A DNA stretch of 64,000 nucleotides from contig CAWKNP010000003.1 in the NCBI GenBank assembly GCA_963851105.1, forward strand, positions 186,001 through 250,000. The letters are read 5' to 3'. The position numbers and the translations under genes are program-made. Below the pieces are notes generated by a model. It saw only the letters and a list, made by a program, of their open reading frames with translations. It was not told where the DNA came from and did not search any database. This document shows positions 38,357 to 47,557 of this stretch, piece after piece. This DNA is from DATARN01 sp963851105 (lineage in GTDB: Bacteria > Actinomycetota > Acidimicrobiia > Acidimicrobiales > Palsa-688). Each line of letters begins with the position of its first letter. Position 1 is the first letter of the stretch.

Positions 38357-39873
38357 TCGGTCTGCTTTCGGTCGTTGCGCCCGCGTTCAAGACGCCGCAT
38401 TTCGACTACCACGCCCTGGCACCGGAGATGGTGCTGACCGCGGTCATCCTGCTCGTGCTGGTCGTCGACCTGATCGTCGACGAGACCCACAAGTCGATCG
38501 TGACCCAGCTCGCCGGCGTCGGCATCCTGGCCGCCTTCGTGCCGATCGTCACCCTGGCCACCAGCGGGATCTCCAACACGCCCCGGTCGATGTTCGGCGG
38601 CGCCTACGAGGTGGACGTGTTCTCCTTGGTCCTCAAGGCCCTGTTCCTCGGCATCGGCTACGTGATCTTGTTGATGAGCACCAACTACATCGAGGACGGG
38701 GACTACTACGAAGGTGAGTTCTCCTTCCTCATCCTGTGCTCGCTGCTCGGCATGCTCGTCATGGCCAGCTCCCGCGACCTGATCTCGATCTTCATCGCCC
38801 TCGAGCTGCTGTCGATCCCCGGCTACCTGCTGGCCGGCTGGCGCAAGCGGGACCTCAAGTCGAACGAGGCGTCGCTCAAGTACTACCTGCTCGGGGTGCT
38901 GGCGTCGGGGGTCATGTTGTACGGGATGTCGCTGATCTTCGGGGCGACGGGGAGCACCGTTCTCGTTGATATCTCGTCCAAGCTGGCGGTGAGCCACGAC
39001 TTACGGCCCGTCGTGACCATCGGCATCTTCTTCGTGATCATCGGCTTCGCCTTCAAGGTCTCGGCGGTGCCGTTCCACTTCTGGGCGCCCGACACCTACG
39101 AGGGATCGCCGACGCCGGTGACCGCCTTCTTGTCGGTCGCCTCGAAGACGGGCGGCTTCGTCGCCTTGCTGGAGCTCGTCTACGTGGGGTTTTTCGCCCG
39201 CAGTGACGTGTGGCAGCCGTTGTTCTGGATCCTGGCGGCGCTGACCATGACCGTCGGCAATCTGATCGCCCTGCGCCAGACCAACATCATCCGGATGCTG
39301 GCCTACTCCTCCATCGCCCAGGCCGGCTACATCCTTGTGCCGTTCGCGGTGGCCGGCGACATCGCCACCGCCCACCAGCACGACGCCATCACCGCCAGCA
39401 TCGTGTACCTGCTGCTGTACTCGGCCATGAACCTGGGCGCCTTCGCGGTGGTCATGGCGGTGGCCCGCAAGACCCGCAGCGGCGAAATCTCCTCCTACGG
39501 GGGCCTGTTCTCCTACGCCCCGGGCCTGACCGTCGTGATGACCGCCTTCCTGTTCTCCCTGGCCGGCATCCCGCCCCTCGGCGGCTGGTTCGCGAAGTTC
39601 TATGTGTTCAAGTCCGTCGGTGAGGCCAACACGCCTGCGGGTTGGATCCTCGGCGGCATCGTGGCCGTCAATTCGGTCATCGCCCTGTTCTATTACGCCA
39701 ACGTGGCCCGGTTGATGTGGATGGCGCCGGTTCCCGACGAGGATCACACCCCCATCCGAGTTCCTGCCGCCCTGGCCACTTCCATCGGGATCTGCGTCTT
39801 GGTCGTCGTGGCTCTTGGTGTGTATCCGCAGGCGTTCGCTCGCCTGGGGGACTTGGCGCACCTGTCCCGGTAA
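38353..39873 (+). CDS. nuoN: NADH-quinone oxidoreductase subunit N, second complex I copy
   Basis: Antiporter-like subunit, 506 residues, with IALELLSIPGYLLAGWRKRD, GFAFKVSAVPFHFWAPDTYEGSP and NIIRMLAYSSIAQAGYIL. ATG 38353 overlaps the nuoM stop; upstream in-frame codons are a shadow of nuoM. Last gene of the second nuo operon. The following 153 bases before the next gene show no obvious terminator hairpin. Confidence 0.97.
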   Translation: MIGLLSVVAPAFKTPHFDYHALAPEMVLTAVILLVLVVDLIVDETHKSIVTQLAGVGILAAFVPIVTLATSGISNTPRSMFGGAYEVDVFSLVLKALFLGIGYVILLMSTNYIEDGDYYEGEFSFLILCSLLGMLVMASSRDLISIFIALELLSIPGYLLAGWRKRDLKSNEASLKYYLLGVLASGVMLYGMSLIFGATGSTVLVDISSKLAVSHDLRPVVTIGIFFVIIGFAFKVSAVPFHFWAPDTYEGSPTPVTAFLSVASKTGGFVALLELVYVGFFARSDVWQPLFWILAALTMTVGNLIALRQTNIIRMLAYSSIAQAGYILVPFAVAGDIATAHQHDAITASIVYLLLYSAMNLGAFAVVMAVARKTRSGEISSYGGLFSYAPGLTVVMTAFLFSLAGIPPLGGWFAKFYVFKSVGEANTPAGWILGGIVAVNSVIALFYYANVARLMWMAPVPDEDHTPIRVPAALATSIGICVLVVVALGVYPQAFARLGDLAHLSR

Positions 39874-40026
39874 GGACGGGTTCATCGCTTCGGTCGGCGG
39901 GTAGTACTCGGCGTCGGCGACGAGACGCTGACGGGCGGGATTCGTCGCGCCATCCGGGGGGTTGGGTTGTGCCGAAGAGGAGGTGGCCGGGCGGCGACGC
40001 TCCCGCCTCGTCTAGGAGGTTCTGCA

Positions 40027-40641
40027 ATGTCCCTTGTTCGTCTTCTTCCTGCTTGGTTGCACGCGGTGGCTGACTATGCCGTTGGTATCGGGCTCATCGT
40101 CATTGCGCTGCTTGTCGGCGGGGCCACCAAGGCTGTGCTGCCCGGTGTCGTGGTCGGCGCGGTCGTGCTCCTGGTGAGCCTGATCACCAAGTACCCCCTG
40201 GGCCTGATCAAGGTGCTGCCGTTCACGGTGCACTCGGCCGGCGACTACTTGGCCGGTGCCCTGCTGCTGGCCTCGCCGTTCGCCCTGGGCTTGTGGTCCA
40301 GTGCCCGCCCCCTGAGCATCGTGTACCTGGTGGCCGGCGTCGCTGTCGTCGGGGTCAGCCTGATCACCAACTACCAGTGGAGCCCGAAGCGCCAGCCGGC
40401 CAGCCGGCCCGCGTCCGGGCGCTCCGAGCGCGCCGAGCGCTCCGAGCGGGGCGACGCCCGGCAGTGGTACACCGCGGCCGCCGGCGCCCGCACCCAGCCG
40501 GCCCCGGCCCCGGCTTACGAAGAGCCCACCTACGCCCGACCCGGCGGTCCCTCCTACGCGGCGCAAGGCGCGGCCCCGTCCGCTCCCGAGCGGGCCGTCT
40601 CTCTCCGCGACGCGATCGCGGCCAGCCGCCTGGCTTCATAA
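40027..40641 (+). CDS. SPW-repeat-like small membrane protein with cytoplasmic tail
   Basis: A 204-residue protein. The first ~115 residues form about four helices with two similar halves, LPAWLHAVADYAVGIGLIVIALL and FTVHSAGDYLAGALLLASPFALG; the H..xDYxxG and ASPF pattern is reminiscent of SPW-repeat proteins, though the exact SPW triplet is absent. The rest is Arg/Ser/Ala/Pro-rich and probably disordered. ATG 40027 has an ideal TAGGAGG site ten bases upstream; an in-frame upstream start at 39967 precedes that site and is rejected. A strong terminator hairpin follows. Function unknown. Confidence 0.75.
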   Translation: MSLVRLLPAWLHAVADYAVGIGLIVIALLVGGATKAVLPGVVVGAVVLLVSLITKYPLGLIKVLPFTVHSAGDYLAGALLLASPFALGLWSSARPLSIVYLVAGVAVVGVSLITNYQWSPKRQPASRPASGRSERAERSERGDARQWYTAAAGARTQPAPAPAYEEPTYARPGGPSYAAQGAAPSAPERAVSLRDAIAASRLAS

Positions 40642-40662
40642 CAACCAGTCGTTGCTTGCAAA

Positions 40663-40693
40663 CGAAGGCGGGGGCTGCGGCCCCCGCCTTTCG
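40663..40693. terminator. strong GC-rich hairpin, intrinsic terminator candidate
   Basis: AAGGCGGGGGC (40665-40675) pairs exactly with GCCCCCGCCTT (40680-40690) around a 4-base loop, with further CG pairing outside. It lies 22 bases after the membrane-protein stop and between convergent genes. There is no long U-tract, as is common in GC-rich actinobacteria. Confidence 0.75.
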
Positions 40694-40720
40694 TGACAAG
40701 AACCCTTCGTAGCCTCCCGA

Positions 40721-40768
40721 GGGGTAGCGCGATTTCCGTTGCGTACACGACGGAAATCGCGCTACCCC
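40721..40768. repeat. perfect 19-bp inverted repeat in convergent intergenic region
   Basis: Left arm 40721-40739 begins ggggtagcgc and right arm 40750-40768 ends gctacccc; the 19-base arms are exact reverse complements around the loop tgcgtacacg. It lies just downstream of another hairpin and 85 bases before the convergent sigma gene. It could be a second terminator, a REP-like element or the remains of a mobile miniature repeat. No other copy is visible in this window. Confidence 0.85.
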
Positions 40769-40852
40769 TTCACACGCTGCCAGTGCGCCGGCCTCTAGGT
40801 GCGTTGGACGGGGGAAATGTGCCGGATCGGCCGATTCCGCGGTTACCGATCG

Positions 40853-41404
40853 TCAGTCGAAGATGAGGAGTGTCTCCAAGCCGCGTAGGGCTGATCGCAG
40901 GGTTGCTTTTACCGTGCCCTCCGGAATATTCAGGATTGTCGCAGCTTGGCGGTAGCTGAAACCCATGTAGTAGGCGAGCCAGATGGCCTGCCGCTGCTTT
41001 ATGGGTAGCGACTCGACGGCTTCACGGATCTCGAGGATGTCGTTGCGATAACCGCGGTCGCTGCGATCACCGCAGAGCCGCGCATATTCCTCCTGGCGCA
41101 GGCGGCGGGCGGCATCTGAACGGGCCCAGTCAAGCGCCCGGCTTCGTGCGATGACGTGGAGGTAGCCGTTGAGCGAGCCCCGCTCAGGGTCGAATCGTGA
41201 CGCTGACGCCCAAAATCCGGCAAAGACGTCTTGGGCGATCTCGTCGACCGGAGCATGGGGCACCAGGCGGTGGATATAGGCGTGCAGCCGGGTTTCATAG
41301 CGCCCGCAGATAATTTCCAGCGCCGTCTGGCTCCCTGCGGTGAGGGCGTCGACGAGCTGGCGGTCGGACGGCCCGAAGTCGGTCGTGGTGGCGGTCGCGG
41401 TCAC
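40853..41404 (-). CDS. ECF sigma factor, second of an overlapping pair
   Basis: Extracytoplasmic-function sigma factor of about 183 residues. Region 2 (~25-95) includes YIHRLVPHAPVDEIAQDVFAGFWASASRFD and WARSDAARR; region 4 (~125-178) includes ESLPIKQRQAIWLAYYMGFSYRQAATILNIPEGTVKATLRSAL with its helix-turn-helix. GTG 41404 is chosen because it overlaps the upstream stop (GTGA) and has GGAG a few bases before it; the longer frame is a shadow of the neighbour. No anti-sigma gene adjoins. Confidence 0.9.
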   Translation of the reverse strand: MTATATTTDFGPSDRQLVDALTAGSQTALEIICGRYETRLHAYIHRLVPHAPVDEIAQDVFAGFWASASRFDPERGSLNGYLHVIARSRALDWARSDAARRLRQEEYARLCGDRSDRGYRNDILEIREAVESLPIKQRQAIWLAYYMGFSYRQAATILNIPEGTVKATLRSALRGLETLLIFD

Positions 41405-41934
41405 GCCGTCTCCGCCGCACGTAGCACTCTGCTGATATTGCGCAGACCAGCACGAATGCTGCGCTTCACGGTGTTCTCGGTGAGCCCCAAGTCCCGTGCC
41501 ACGTCGCAATAGCCCTGTCCGGTGCGCAGCATCAGGCGGATAGGAGCGCTCTGCTCATCAGGCAGGTTGTTGAGCGCATCGCGGACTCGCTCGGAAATGA
41601 CCACGGCCTCCACGACCTCATCGAAATGGGGCACGACGGCCAGAGGGAGCCGAGAGGAGCGGAGCCCCCGGTTCCTGGTGTCGGCGCCCGAGCGCACACA
41701 GTCGACCGCGGCGAGGTGCGCGACCGTCGCCAACCACGGTCGCAACGGGCCCCTGCCGGTCGGGTATCGCTCAGGTCGATTCCACAGATCCAAGAAGGCG
41801 GCCTGAGTAATATCCTCGGCGAGATCTTGGTCGCAGGTGACGCGCAGCGCGGAGGCGAATACCGCCGGTCCCGAGCGATCATAAAGCGCGGCCAAGGCCG
41901 TCGTATCCCGCTTGATTATCCGTTCGCGCAACAT
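41401..41934 (-). CDS. ECF sigma factor, first of an overlapping pair
   Basis: ECF sigma factor of about 177 residues. Region 2 (~12-85): LAALYDRSGPAVFASALRVTCDQDLAEDITQAAFLDLWNRPERY and PWLATVAHLAAVDCVRS. Region 4 (~115-172): DALNNLPDEQSAPIRLMLRTGQGYCDVARDLGLTENTVKRSI. ATG 41934 is preferred: GGAGG lies five bases upstream, whereas the longer GTG start at 41979 has no such site. Its stop overlaps the second sigma gene. Upstream, 181 bases separate it from the divergent methyltransferase gene. Confidence 0.88.
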   Translation of the reverse strand: MLRERIIKRDTTALAALYDRSGPAVFASALRVTCDQDLAEDITQAAFLDLWNRPERYPTGRGPLRPWLATVAHLAAVDCVRSGADTRNRGLRSSRLPLAVVPHFDEVVEAVVISERVRDALNNLPDEQSAPIRLMLRTGQGYCDVARDLGLTENTVKRSIRAGLRNISRVLRAAETA

Positions 41935-42114
41935 TCGTTCCTCCGCGGCCGGAGGTAACGAATCGGAGCAAGCATTCACTCGTGGGGGCCTTTGCTGTCA
42001 CGCCTGCAGAGTCGCCGGGGTCTGGGACGACAACAAATAGCTCTCCCGTTCTACCATGTTTCTTCGTTGCCTGAGACCCGTGAGCGGAGATGGCGCCGGC
42101 AGGAACGATCGGGC

Positions 42115-43296
42115 ATGGTGGGGATTGTGGGTACCGGGCTTGGAGCGCGCATCGCGGAGCGGGCCCGCCGCTTCGGGTCCCTACCGTGGTCGGCGTTCAT
42201 GGAAGCGGCCCTGTACGACCCCGAGGAGGGGTTCTACCAGGCGGGCGGCCGGGCGGGCCGGGCCGGCGACTTCGTGACCAGCCCCGAGTTGGGGCCGCTG
42301 TTCGCGGTGGCCGTCGCCCACGCCCTGGATGCCTGCTGGGAGGAGCTGGGCCGGCCGGATCCCTTTTTGGTGGTCGAAGCGGCGGCGGGAACAGGCACGC
42401 TGGCACGCGACATCCTGGCCGCGACCCCGGCCTGTGGTCCCGCGCTTCGCTACGTCCTCGTCGAGCAGTCGGCGTCGCTGCGCGCCGCCCAGGCGACCCA
42501 CCTGCCGATCGAGTTGCCGACGCTGGTCCTCGGACCGATCGCGTCGCCGGCCGACGACGGCGACGATGACGACGCTCGGTCGCAACCGGGCATCGGACCC
42601 CTTGTCACAGCCCTGGCAGACCTGCCGGCCGTGCCCGTCGTTGGGGTGGTGCTGGCCAACGAGCTGCTCGACAACCTGCCCGTCGACCTGCTCGAGTTCC
42701 ACGCCGGCCGGTGGCACGAGGTCCGGGTGGCGGCGCCTGAATCGGGTGACGACGAGCTGGTCGAAATGCTGGTCCCCGCCTCCGATCGGGTCGCGGCGGC
42801 GGCCGATCGGCTGTCGGGCGGGGCCGTGCCCGAAGGCGGCCGGATCCCTCTTGAGGCGGCGGCCGCAGAGTGGCTGGCCCTGGCGTTGGCGACCGTCGCC
42901 GAGGGACGGGTGATCGTCATTGACTACGTCGACACCACCGCGGCCCTGGCCCGGCGCCCCTGGCGGGAGTGGCTCCGGACATTCCGGAACCACCAGCCCG
43001 CCCTTTTTCCCCTGGTTGCCCCCGGGACGCAGGACATCACCTGTGTTGTCGCGTGTGACCAGTTGGCCGCCGTTCGGCCGCCCGACGACGATCGTTCGCA
43101 GGCGGAGTGGCTGATGGCGCAGGGGATGGACCGGTTGGTGGCGGCGGCTCGGGAGACGTGGCAGGAGCGGGCCGCCATCGGCGACCTCACCGCCCTCCGG
43201 GCGCGCAGCCGGGTCCACGAAGGCGGGGCGCTGACCGACCCCGCGGGCCTGGGCAGTCATCGGGTTCTCCAATGGATCGTCAGAGGACGGGCATAG
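42115..43296 (+). CDS. MidA/NDUFAF7-family SAM-dependent methyltransferase
   Basis: Methyltransferase of the COG1565 (DUF185) family, 393 residues. The N-terminal signature [19 protein letters not shown] and [18 protein letters not shown], the SAM-binding [16 protein letters not shown], and [18 protein letters not shown] are characteristic. In eukaryotes this family (MidA, NDUFAF7) dimethylates an arginine of the NuoD homologue and is needed for complex I assembly; a bacterial role is inferred. It lies 2.2 kb downstream of the second nuo operon and directly upstream of acs. ATG 42115 is chosen by alignment with the conserved N-terminus. An Asp-rich insertion is seen near 42550-42590. Confidence 0.88.
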   Translation: MVGIVGTGLGARIAERARRFGSLPWSAFMEAALYDPEEGFYQAGGRAGRAGDFVTSPELGPLFAVAVAHALDACWEELGRPDPFLVVEAAAGTGTLARDILAATPACGPALRYVLVEQSASLRAAQATHLPIELPTLVLGPIASPADDGDDDDARSQPGIGPLVTALADLPAVPVVGVVLANELLDNLPVDLLEFHAGRWHEVRVAAPESGDDELVEMLVPASDRVAAAADRLSGGAVPEGGRIPLEAAAAEWLALALATVAEGRVIVIDYVDTTAALARRPWREWLRTFRNHQPALFPLVAPGTQDITCVVACDQLAAVRPPDDDRSQAEWLMAQGMDRLVAAARETWQERAAIGDLTALRARSRVHEGGALTDPAGLGSHRVLQWIVRGRA

Positions 43297-43306
43297 GCTC
43301 GATGCC

Positions 43307-45286
43307 ATGACGGCCACAGACGAGACCAACGAGGGCGGGAATCCGGCAATCGAGGCGTACTACCTGGAGGACCGGACGTTCCCCCCTCCGGAGGATTTCG
43401 TGGCCGACGCGCTCGTCACCGACGACAGCTTGTACACCCGGGCCAACGAGGATTGGGAGGCATTCTGGGCCGACCAGGCGGCCGCGCTGGACTGGTTCGA
43501 ACCATGGGACACGGTGCTCGAGTGGCAATTGCCCTTCGCCAAGTGGTTCGTGGGCGGCACCCTCAACGTCTCCTACAACTGCCTCGATCGCCACGTCGCC
43601 GCCGGGCGCGGCGACCGGGTCGCGTACCACTGGGAGGGCGAGCCGGGCGACACCAGGACGATCACCTACGCCGACCTGCTGACCGACGTGTGCCGTTTCG
43701 CCAACGTACTCAAGTCGCTCGGTGTCAAGCGGGGCGACCGGGTGGCGATCTACATGCCCATGATCCCCGAGCTTCCCGTGGCCATGCTGGCGTGTACCCG
43801 CATCGGGGCGGCCCACTCGGTGGTGTTCGGTGGTTTCTCGGCCGATGCGCTGAAGGGCCGGATCAACGACGCCGAGGCCCGGGTCCTGATCACCGCCGAC
43901 GGTGGCAACCGGAAGGGGGCGCCGTCGCTGCTGAAGCCGGCGGCCGACAAGGCGCTGGCCGACACCCCGACGATCGAGCACGTGGTCGTCGTCCGGCGCA
44001 GCGAGTCCGACGTGGACATGACCGACGGCCGCGACCAGTGGTGGCACGACCTCATGGCCGACGCCCCGGCGCAGTGCGAGCCCGAGCACATGGAATCCGA
44101 GGACCTGCTGTACCTGCTGTACACCAGCGGGACCACGGCCAAGCCCAAGGGCATCATGCACACGACCGGCGGTTACCTGACGCAGGTGGCGTTCACCCAC
44201 AAGTACGTGTTCGACCTGCACGCCGACCGTGACGTGTACTGGTGCGCGGCCGACATCGGCTGGGTCACGGGCCACAGCTACATCGTGTACGGACCGCTCG
44301 CCAACGGGGCGACGTCGGTCATGTACGAGGGCACCCCCGACTTCCCCGACAAGGATCGGTGGTGGTCGATCATCGAGAAGTACGGCGTGTCGATCCTGTA
44401 CTGCGCCCCGACCGCGATCCGGACGTTCATGAAGTGGGGCACGCAGTTCCCCGAGGCGCACGACCTGAGCTCGCTGCGGGTGCTCGGGACGGTGGGTGAG
44501 CCCATCAATCCCGAGGCCTGGATCTGGTATTGGAAGAACATCGGGGGCGGACGATGCCCGGTGGTCGACACCTGGTGGCAGACGGAGACCGGCGCCATCA
44601 TGATCTCCGCGCTCCCTGGGGTGACCACGTTGAAGCCGGGGTCGGCCACGAGGCCACTTCCGGGCATCTTCGCCTCGGTGGTGGACGAGGCCGGCGAGCC
44701 GGTGGAGGTCGGAGGTGGCTACCTGACCTTGACCAAGCCGTGGCCGTCGATGCTGCGAGGCATCTACCGCGATCCCGAGCGGTACAAGTCGACGTACTGG
44801 AGCCGCTTCGAGGGGCAGTACTTCGCGGGCGACGGGGCCAAGCTCGACGAGGACGGCTACCTGTGGTTGCTCGGCCGGGTGGACGACGTCATGAACGTGT
44901 CGGGCCATCGCATCTCGACCACCGAGGTGGAGTCGGCCCTCGTGGATCACCACACCGTCGCCGAGGCGGCGGTGGTCGGGGCAAAGGATGAGACCACCGG
45001 GCAGGCGATCATCGCCTACGTGACGCTGAAGTCCGAGTTCGCGGCCGACGAGTCCCACGGCGAGGAGCTGCGAACGTACGTGGCCGACAAGCTCGGCAAG
45101 TTCGGGCGCCCCAAGACCATCATCTTCACGCCCGACCTGCCCAAGACCCGTAGCGGCAAGATCATGCGCCGTCTCCTGCGCGATGTCGCCGAGGGGCGCG
45201 ACCTCGGGGACACGACGACGCTCGCCGACGCCAACGTGGTCGACGAGATCAAGAAGCGGGCATCGTCGAGCCCGGGTGAGGAATAG
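43307..45286 (+). CDS. acs: acetyl-CoA synthetase (AMP-forming)
   Basis: Converts acetate, ATP and CoA to acetyl-CoA; 659 residues, normal length. Order of motifs: N-terminal ACAS domain ([17 protein letters not shown]), [20 protein letters not shown]-binding P-loop [18 protein letters not shown], the [15 protein letters not shown] and [13 protein letters not shown] substrate-site segments, [16 protein letters not shown] hinge and the C-terminal catalytic Lys in [13 protein letters not shown]. The Lys is the usual target of regulatory acetylation. ATG 43307 lies ten bases after the methyltransferase stop. Confidence 0.97.
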   Translation: MTATDETNEGGNPAIEAYYLEDRTFPPPEDFVADALVTDDSLYTRANEDWEAFWADQAAALDWFEPWDTVLEWQLPFAKWFVGGTLNVSYNCLDRHVAAGRGDRVAYHWEGEPGDTRTITYADLLTDVCRFANVLKSLGVKRGDRVAIYMPMIPELPVAMLACTRIGAAHSVVFGGFSADALKGRINDAEARVLITADGGNRKGAPSLLKPAADKALADTPTIEHVVVVRRSESDVDMTDGRDQWWHDLMADAPAQCEPEHMESEDLLYLLYTSGTTAKPKGIMHTTGGYLTQVAFTHKYVFDLHADRDVYWCAADIGWVTGHSYIVYGPLANGATSVMYEGTPDFPDKDRWWSIIEKYGVSILYCAPTAIRTFMKWGTQFPEAHDLSSLRVLGTVGEPINPEAWIWYWKNIGGGRCPVVDTWWQTETGAIMISALPGVTTLKPGSATRPLPGIFASVVDEAGEPVEVGGGYLTLTKPWPSMLRGIYRDPERYKSTYWSRFEGQYFAGDGAKLDEDGYLWLLGRVDDVMNVSGHRISTTEVESALVDHHTVAEAAVVGAKDETTGQAIIAYVTLKSEFAADESHGEELRTYVADKLGKFGRPKTIIFTPDLPKTRSGKIMRRLLRDVAEGRDLGDTTTLADANVVDEIKKRASSSPGEE

Positions 45287-45306
45287 GCATCGCCGGGTCT
45301 GGTCCG

Positions 45307-45813
45307 GTGCCGGAGTCGGTGCTACTGCCGCCCGCGCCCGGGTATTGGGCGTGGCGGGAGCAGCCGCTGGCGGGCGGGCGAGCGGTCGTGTTCGACCTGG
45401 ACGGCGTGCTCTCCGACGCCGCCCGGCGCCAGCACTTCCTGGAGGGCGGCCACCGGGACTGGGACGCCTTTTTCGACGCCTGCGGCGATGACGAGCTCAT
45501 CGCCGAGGTGGCGCGGGTGCTCGAGGTCCTTGACCAGTCGTTGCGGATCGTGCTGCTCACGGGGCGCCCGTTGCGGGTCCAACCGCAAACGCTGGCGTGG
45601 CTCACCCGCTACGAGTTGCGCTGGGACCTGCTGATCATGCGGCCCTCGGGCGACTACGCCGCCGCCCGCGCCTTCAAGCGCCGATCGGTCGCACAACTAC
45701 GCGCCTACGGGATGCACCTCGAGCTGGCCTTCGAGGACGATCGGCGCAATCTGGAGATGTTCCGGGCCGAGGGGGTGCCGTGCCTGTACGTGCATTCGGG
45801 CTACTACGACTGA
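45307..45813 (+). CDS. HAD-superfamily phosphatase, polynucleotide kinase 3'-phosphatase-like
   Basis: A 168-residue HAD hydrolase. Motif I is VVFDLDGVLSD with nucleophile and acid/base Asp, motif II LLTGRP, a Lys in FKRRSV and motif III FEDDRRN. The compact form with RHFL..DWDAFFDACG and MRPSGDY resembles the phosphatase domain of T4-type polynucleotide kinase proteins. The physiological substrate is unknown; nucleic-acid 3'-phosphates are a guess. GTG 45307, 20 bases after acs, so probably in the same transcript. Confidence 0.75.
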   Translation: MPESVLLPPAPGYWAWREQPLAGGRAVVFDLDGVLSDAARRQHFLEGGHRDWDAFFDACGDDELIAEVARVLEVLDQSLRIVLLTGRPLRVQPQTLAWLTRYELRWDLLIMRPSGDYAAARAFKRRSVAQLRAYGMHLELAFEDDRRNLEMFRAEGVPCLYVHSGYYD

Positions 45814-45913
45814 CCGGGACTGGGGGCTCGGCCCCGGCGGTCCCGCCGCCCCCGAAACGCCAGAAGGGGCGCGGGTGGCAGTACCTTCGCGGGGGAACGA
45901 AAAGGAACACACC

Positions 45914-46756
45914 ATGAGCAAGAACACCATCAAAACCGTCATCCTGCTGGCCTTCATCGGCGGCTTGTTCATGCTCGTCGGCGAGCTGATCGGCGGCGGC
46001 AACGGGCTGATCATCGCCTTCTTCCTGGCCCTGGCCTTCGTGGGCTTCCAGTACTGGAAATCGGACAGCCTGGCTATCCGGGCGGCCCGGGCGACACCGG
46101 TCACCGAGGAACAGATGCCGCAGTATTACGCGGTCGTGCGCGACCTGACGCAGCGCGCCGGCCTGCCGATGCCGAAGCTCTACGTCACACCGGACATGCA
46201 GCCCAACGCCTTCGCCACCGGCCGCAACCCCGACCACGCGGCGGTCGCCGTCACCCGCGGCATCCTCGAGATCTGCTCCTGGGACGAGATGCGGGGGGTG
46301 CTGGCCCACGAGCTGTGCCACGTCGGCAACCGCGACATCCTCATCACGTCGATCGCCGCCAGCCTGGCGCTGGCCATCACCTTCATCTCCCGTTTCGCAC
46401 TGTTCTTCGGCGGCGGGGGCGACGGCGAGGGCAACATGTTCGAGCAGCTGGCCCTACTCCTCCTGGCGCCGCTGGCGGCGGTGGTCCTGCAGCTCGCCCT
46501 GTCCCGCAGCCGGGAGTACGAAGCCGACCGCTGCGGAGCGCGGATGCTGGGCGACGGCGAACCGCTGGCACGGGCCCTCGGAAAGCTGGAGATGGCCGCC
46601 CGCCAGGTACCGATGAACATCCCACCGGCGATGGCGCCCCTCTACATCGTCAACCCGCTGGCCGGGCGCCGGATGGCCTTGAAGAACCTCTTCGCCGACC
46701 ACCCGCCGACCGAGGACCGAATCAAGCGGCTGCGGGAACGGGAGTGGGCCCGGTAG
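45914..46756 (+). CDS. M48-family membrane zinc metalloprotease (HtpX-like)
   Basis: Membrane protease of 280 residues for turnover of membrane proteins. Two N-terminal helices (~8-50), then the zinc site HELCH in MRGVLAHELCHVGNRD, two central helices (~155-205) and the third ligand in SREYEADRCGARML. PKLYVTPDMQPNAFATGRNP is the usual HtpX sequence before the zinc site. ATG 45914 with AAAGGA upstream is preferred to a longer GTG start at 45875. The stop codon lies in a 20-base tandem repeat. Confidence 0.92.
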   Translation: MSKNTIKTVILLAFIGGLFMLVGELIGGGNGLIIAFFLALAFVGFQYWKSDSLAIRAARATPVTEEQMPQYYAVVRDLTQRAGLPMPKLYVTPDMQPNAFATGRNPDHAAVAVTRGILEICSWDEMRGVLAHELCHVGNRDILITSIAASLALAITFISRFALFFGGGGDGEGNMFEQLALLLLAPLAAVVLQLALSRSREYEADRCGARMLGDGEPLARALGKLEMAARQVPMNIPPAMAPLYIVNPLAGRRMALKNLFADHPPTEDRIKRLREREWAR

Positions 46757-46788
46757 CACCGGTGGAGACCCGGTAGCACGGGTGGAGT
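46749..46788. repeat. 20-bp tandem duplication covering the protease stop codon
   Basis: cccggtagcaccggtggaga (46749-46768) is followed by a copy with two mismatches (46769-46788). The first copy contains the TAG stop of the metalloprotease gene (46754-46756); the second repeats TAG at 46774-46776 in another frame. The rest of the gap to 46887 shows nothing recognisable. Confidence 0.85.
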
Positions 46789-46887
46789 CGGAGACCGGGG
46801 GGCAGGCCGGGGGGATGGGGCCGCGACGGGAGGGGAGTACGGCTGGCCTCAGTTCGGCCGCGAACCGGCTGCCTGAGCGCCCGGCGC

Positions 46888-47376
46888 CTAGTCCCGGAAG
46901 TTCTCGAATTGCAGCGGGATGCCGAAGTCCTCGCCCTTCAGGGCGGCGATCGCGGCCTGCAAGTCGTCGCGCTTCTTCGCGGAGACCCGGACCTGGTCGC
47001 CCTGGGTTTGCGACGAGAGGCCCTTGGGCGCCTTGTCCTTCAGGAAGCGGTTGATGGCCCGGGCGTTGTCTGACGAGATGCCCGCCTTGAGGGTGATCGT
47101 CTGGCGCGAAGCCCCCTTGGCGGCTTCCTCGACCTTGCCGTAGTCGAGGGCCTTCAGCGACACCTGGCGGCGGACCATCTTCTCTTCGAGAACCTGCACC
47201 AGGGCCCGCAGGCGATCCTCGGTGGAGGAGTGGAGCTTGATCTCCTGGTCGTTGAGCTCGATGCTCGAGTCGGTGTTCTTGAAGTCGAAGCGAGTGGTCA
47301 CTTCACGGGCCGCCTGGTCGACCGCGTTCTTGACCTCCTGCATGTCGACCTGCGAAACAACGTCGAAGGTAGGCAC
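46888..47376 (-). CDS. YajQ-family nucleotide-binding protein
   Basis: A 162-residue UPF0234/YajQ protein with the two ferredoxin-like halves of the family: PTFDVVSQVDMQEVKNAVDQA, TRFDFKNTDSSIEL, IKLHSSTEDRLRALVQVLEEK and DQVRVSAKKRDDLQAAIAAL. Members have been reported to bind cyclic di-GMP or tRNA/GTP; the function here is not settled. GTG 47376. It is divergent from the adjacent tRNA-Tyr gene. Confidence 0.95.
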   Translation of the reverse strand: MPTFDVVSQVDMQEVKNAVDQAAREVTTRFDFKNTDSSIELNDQEIKLHSSTEDRLRALVQVLEEKMVRRQVSLKALDYGKVEEAAKGASRQTITLKAGISSDNARAINRFLKDKAPKGLSSQTQGDQVRVSAKKRDDLQAAIAALKGEDFGIPLQFENFRD

Positions 47377-47402
47377 ACCGACACGCTATCGTCGTCAGCC
47401 CT

Positions 47403-47484
<82 letters not shown>

Positions 47485-47557
47485 CTGGACGTACTTGCAG
47501 GTCAGCGGGGCATGGATGGGGATCTGCAGGACCGGATTCACGTCCCCCCGCTGGCCC

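Noticed and set aside
43280..45058. A ~590-residue minus-strand open frame opposite acs.
   Set aside because: Antisense shadow of a canonical acetyl-CoA synthetase gene; no domain.
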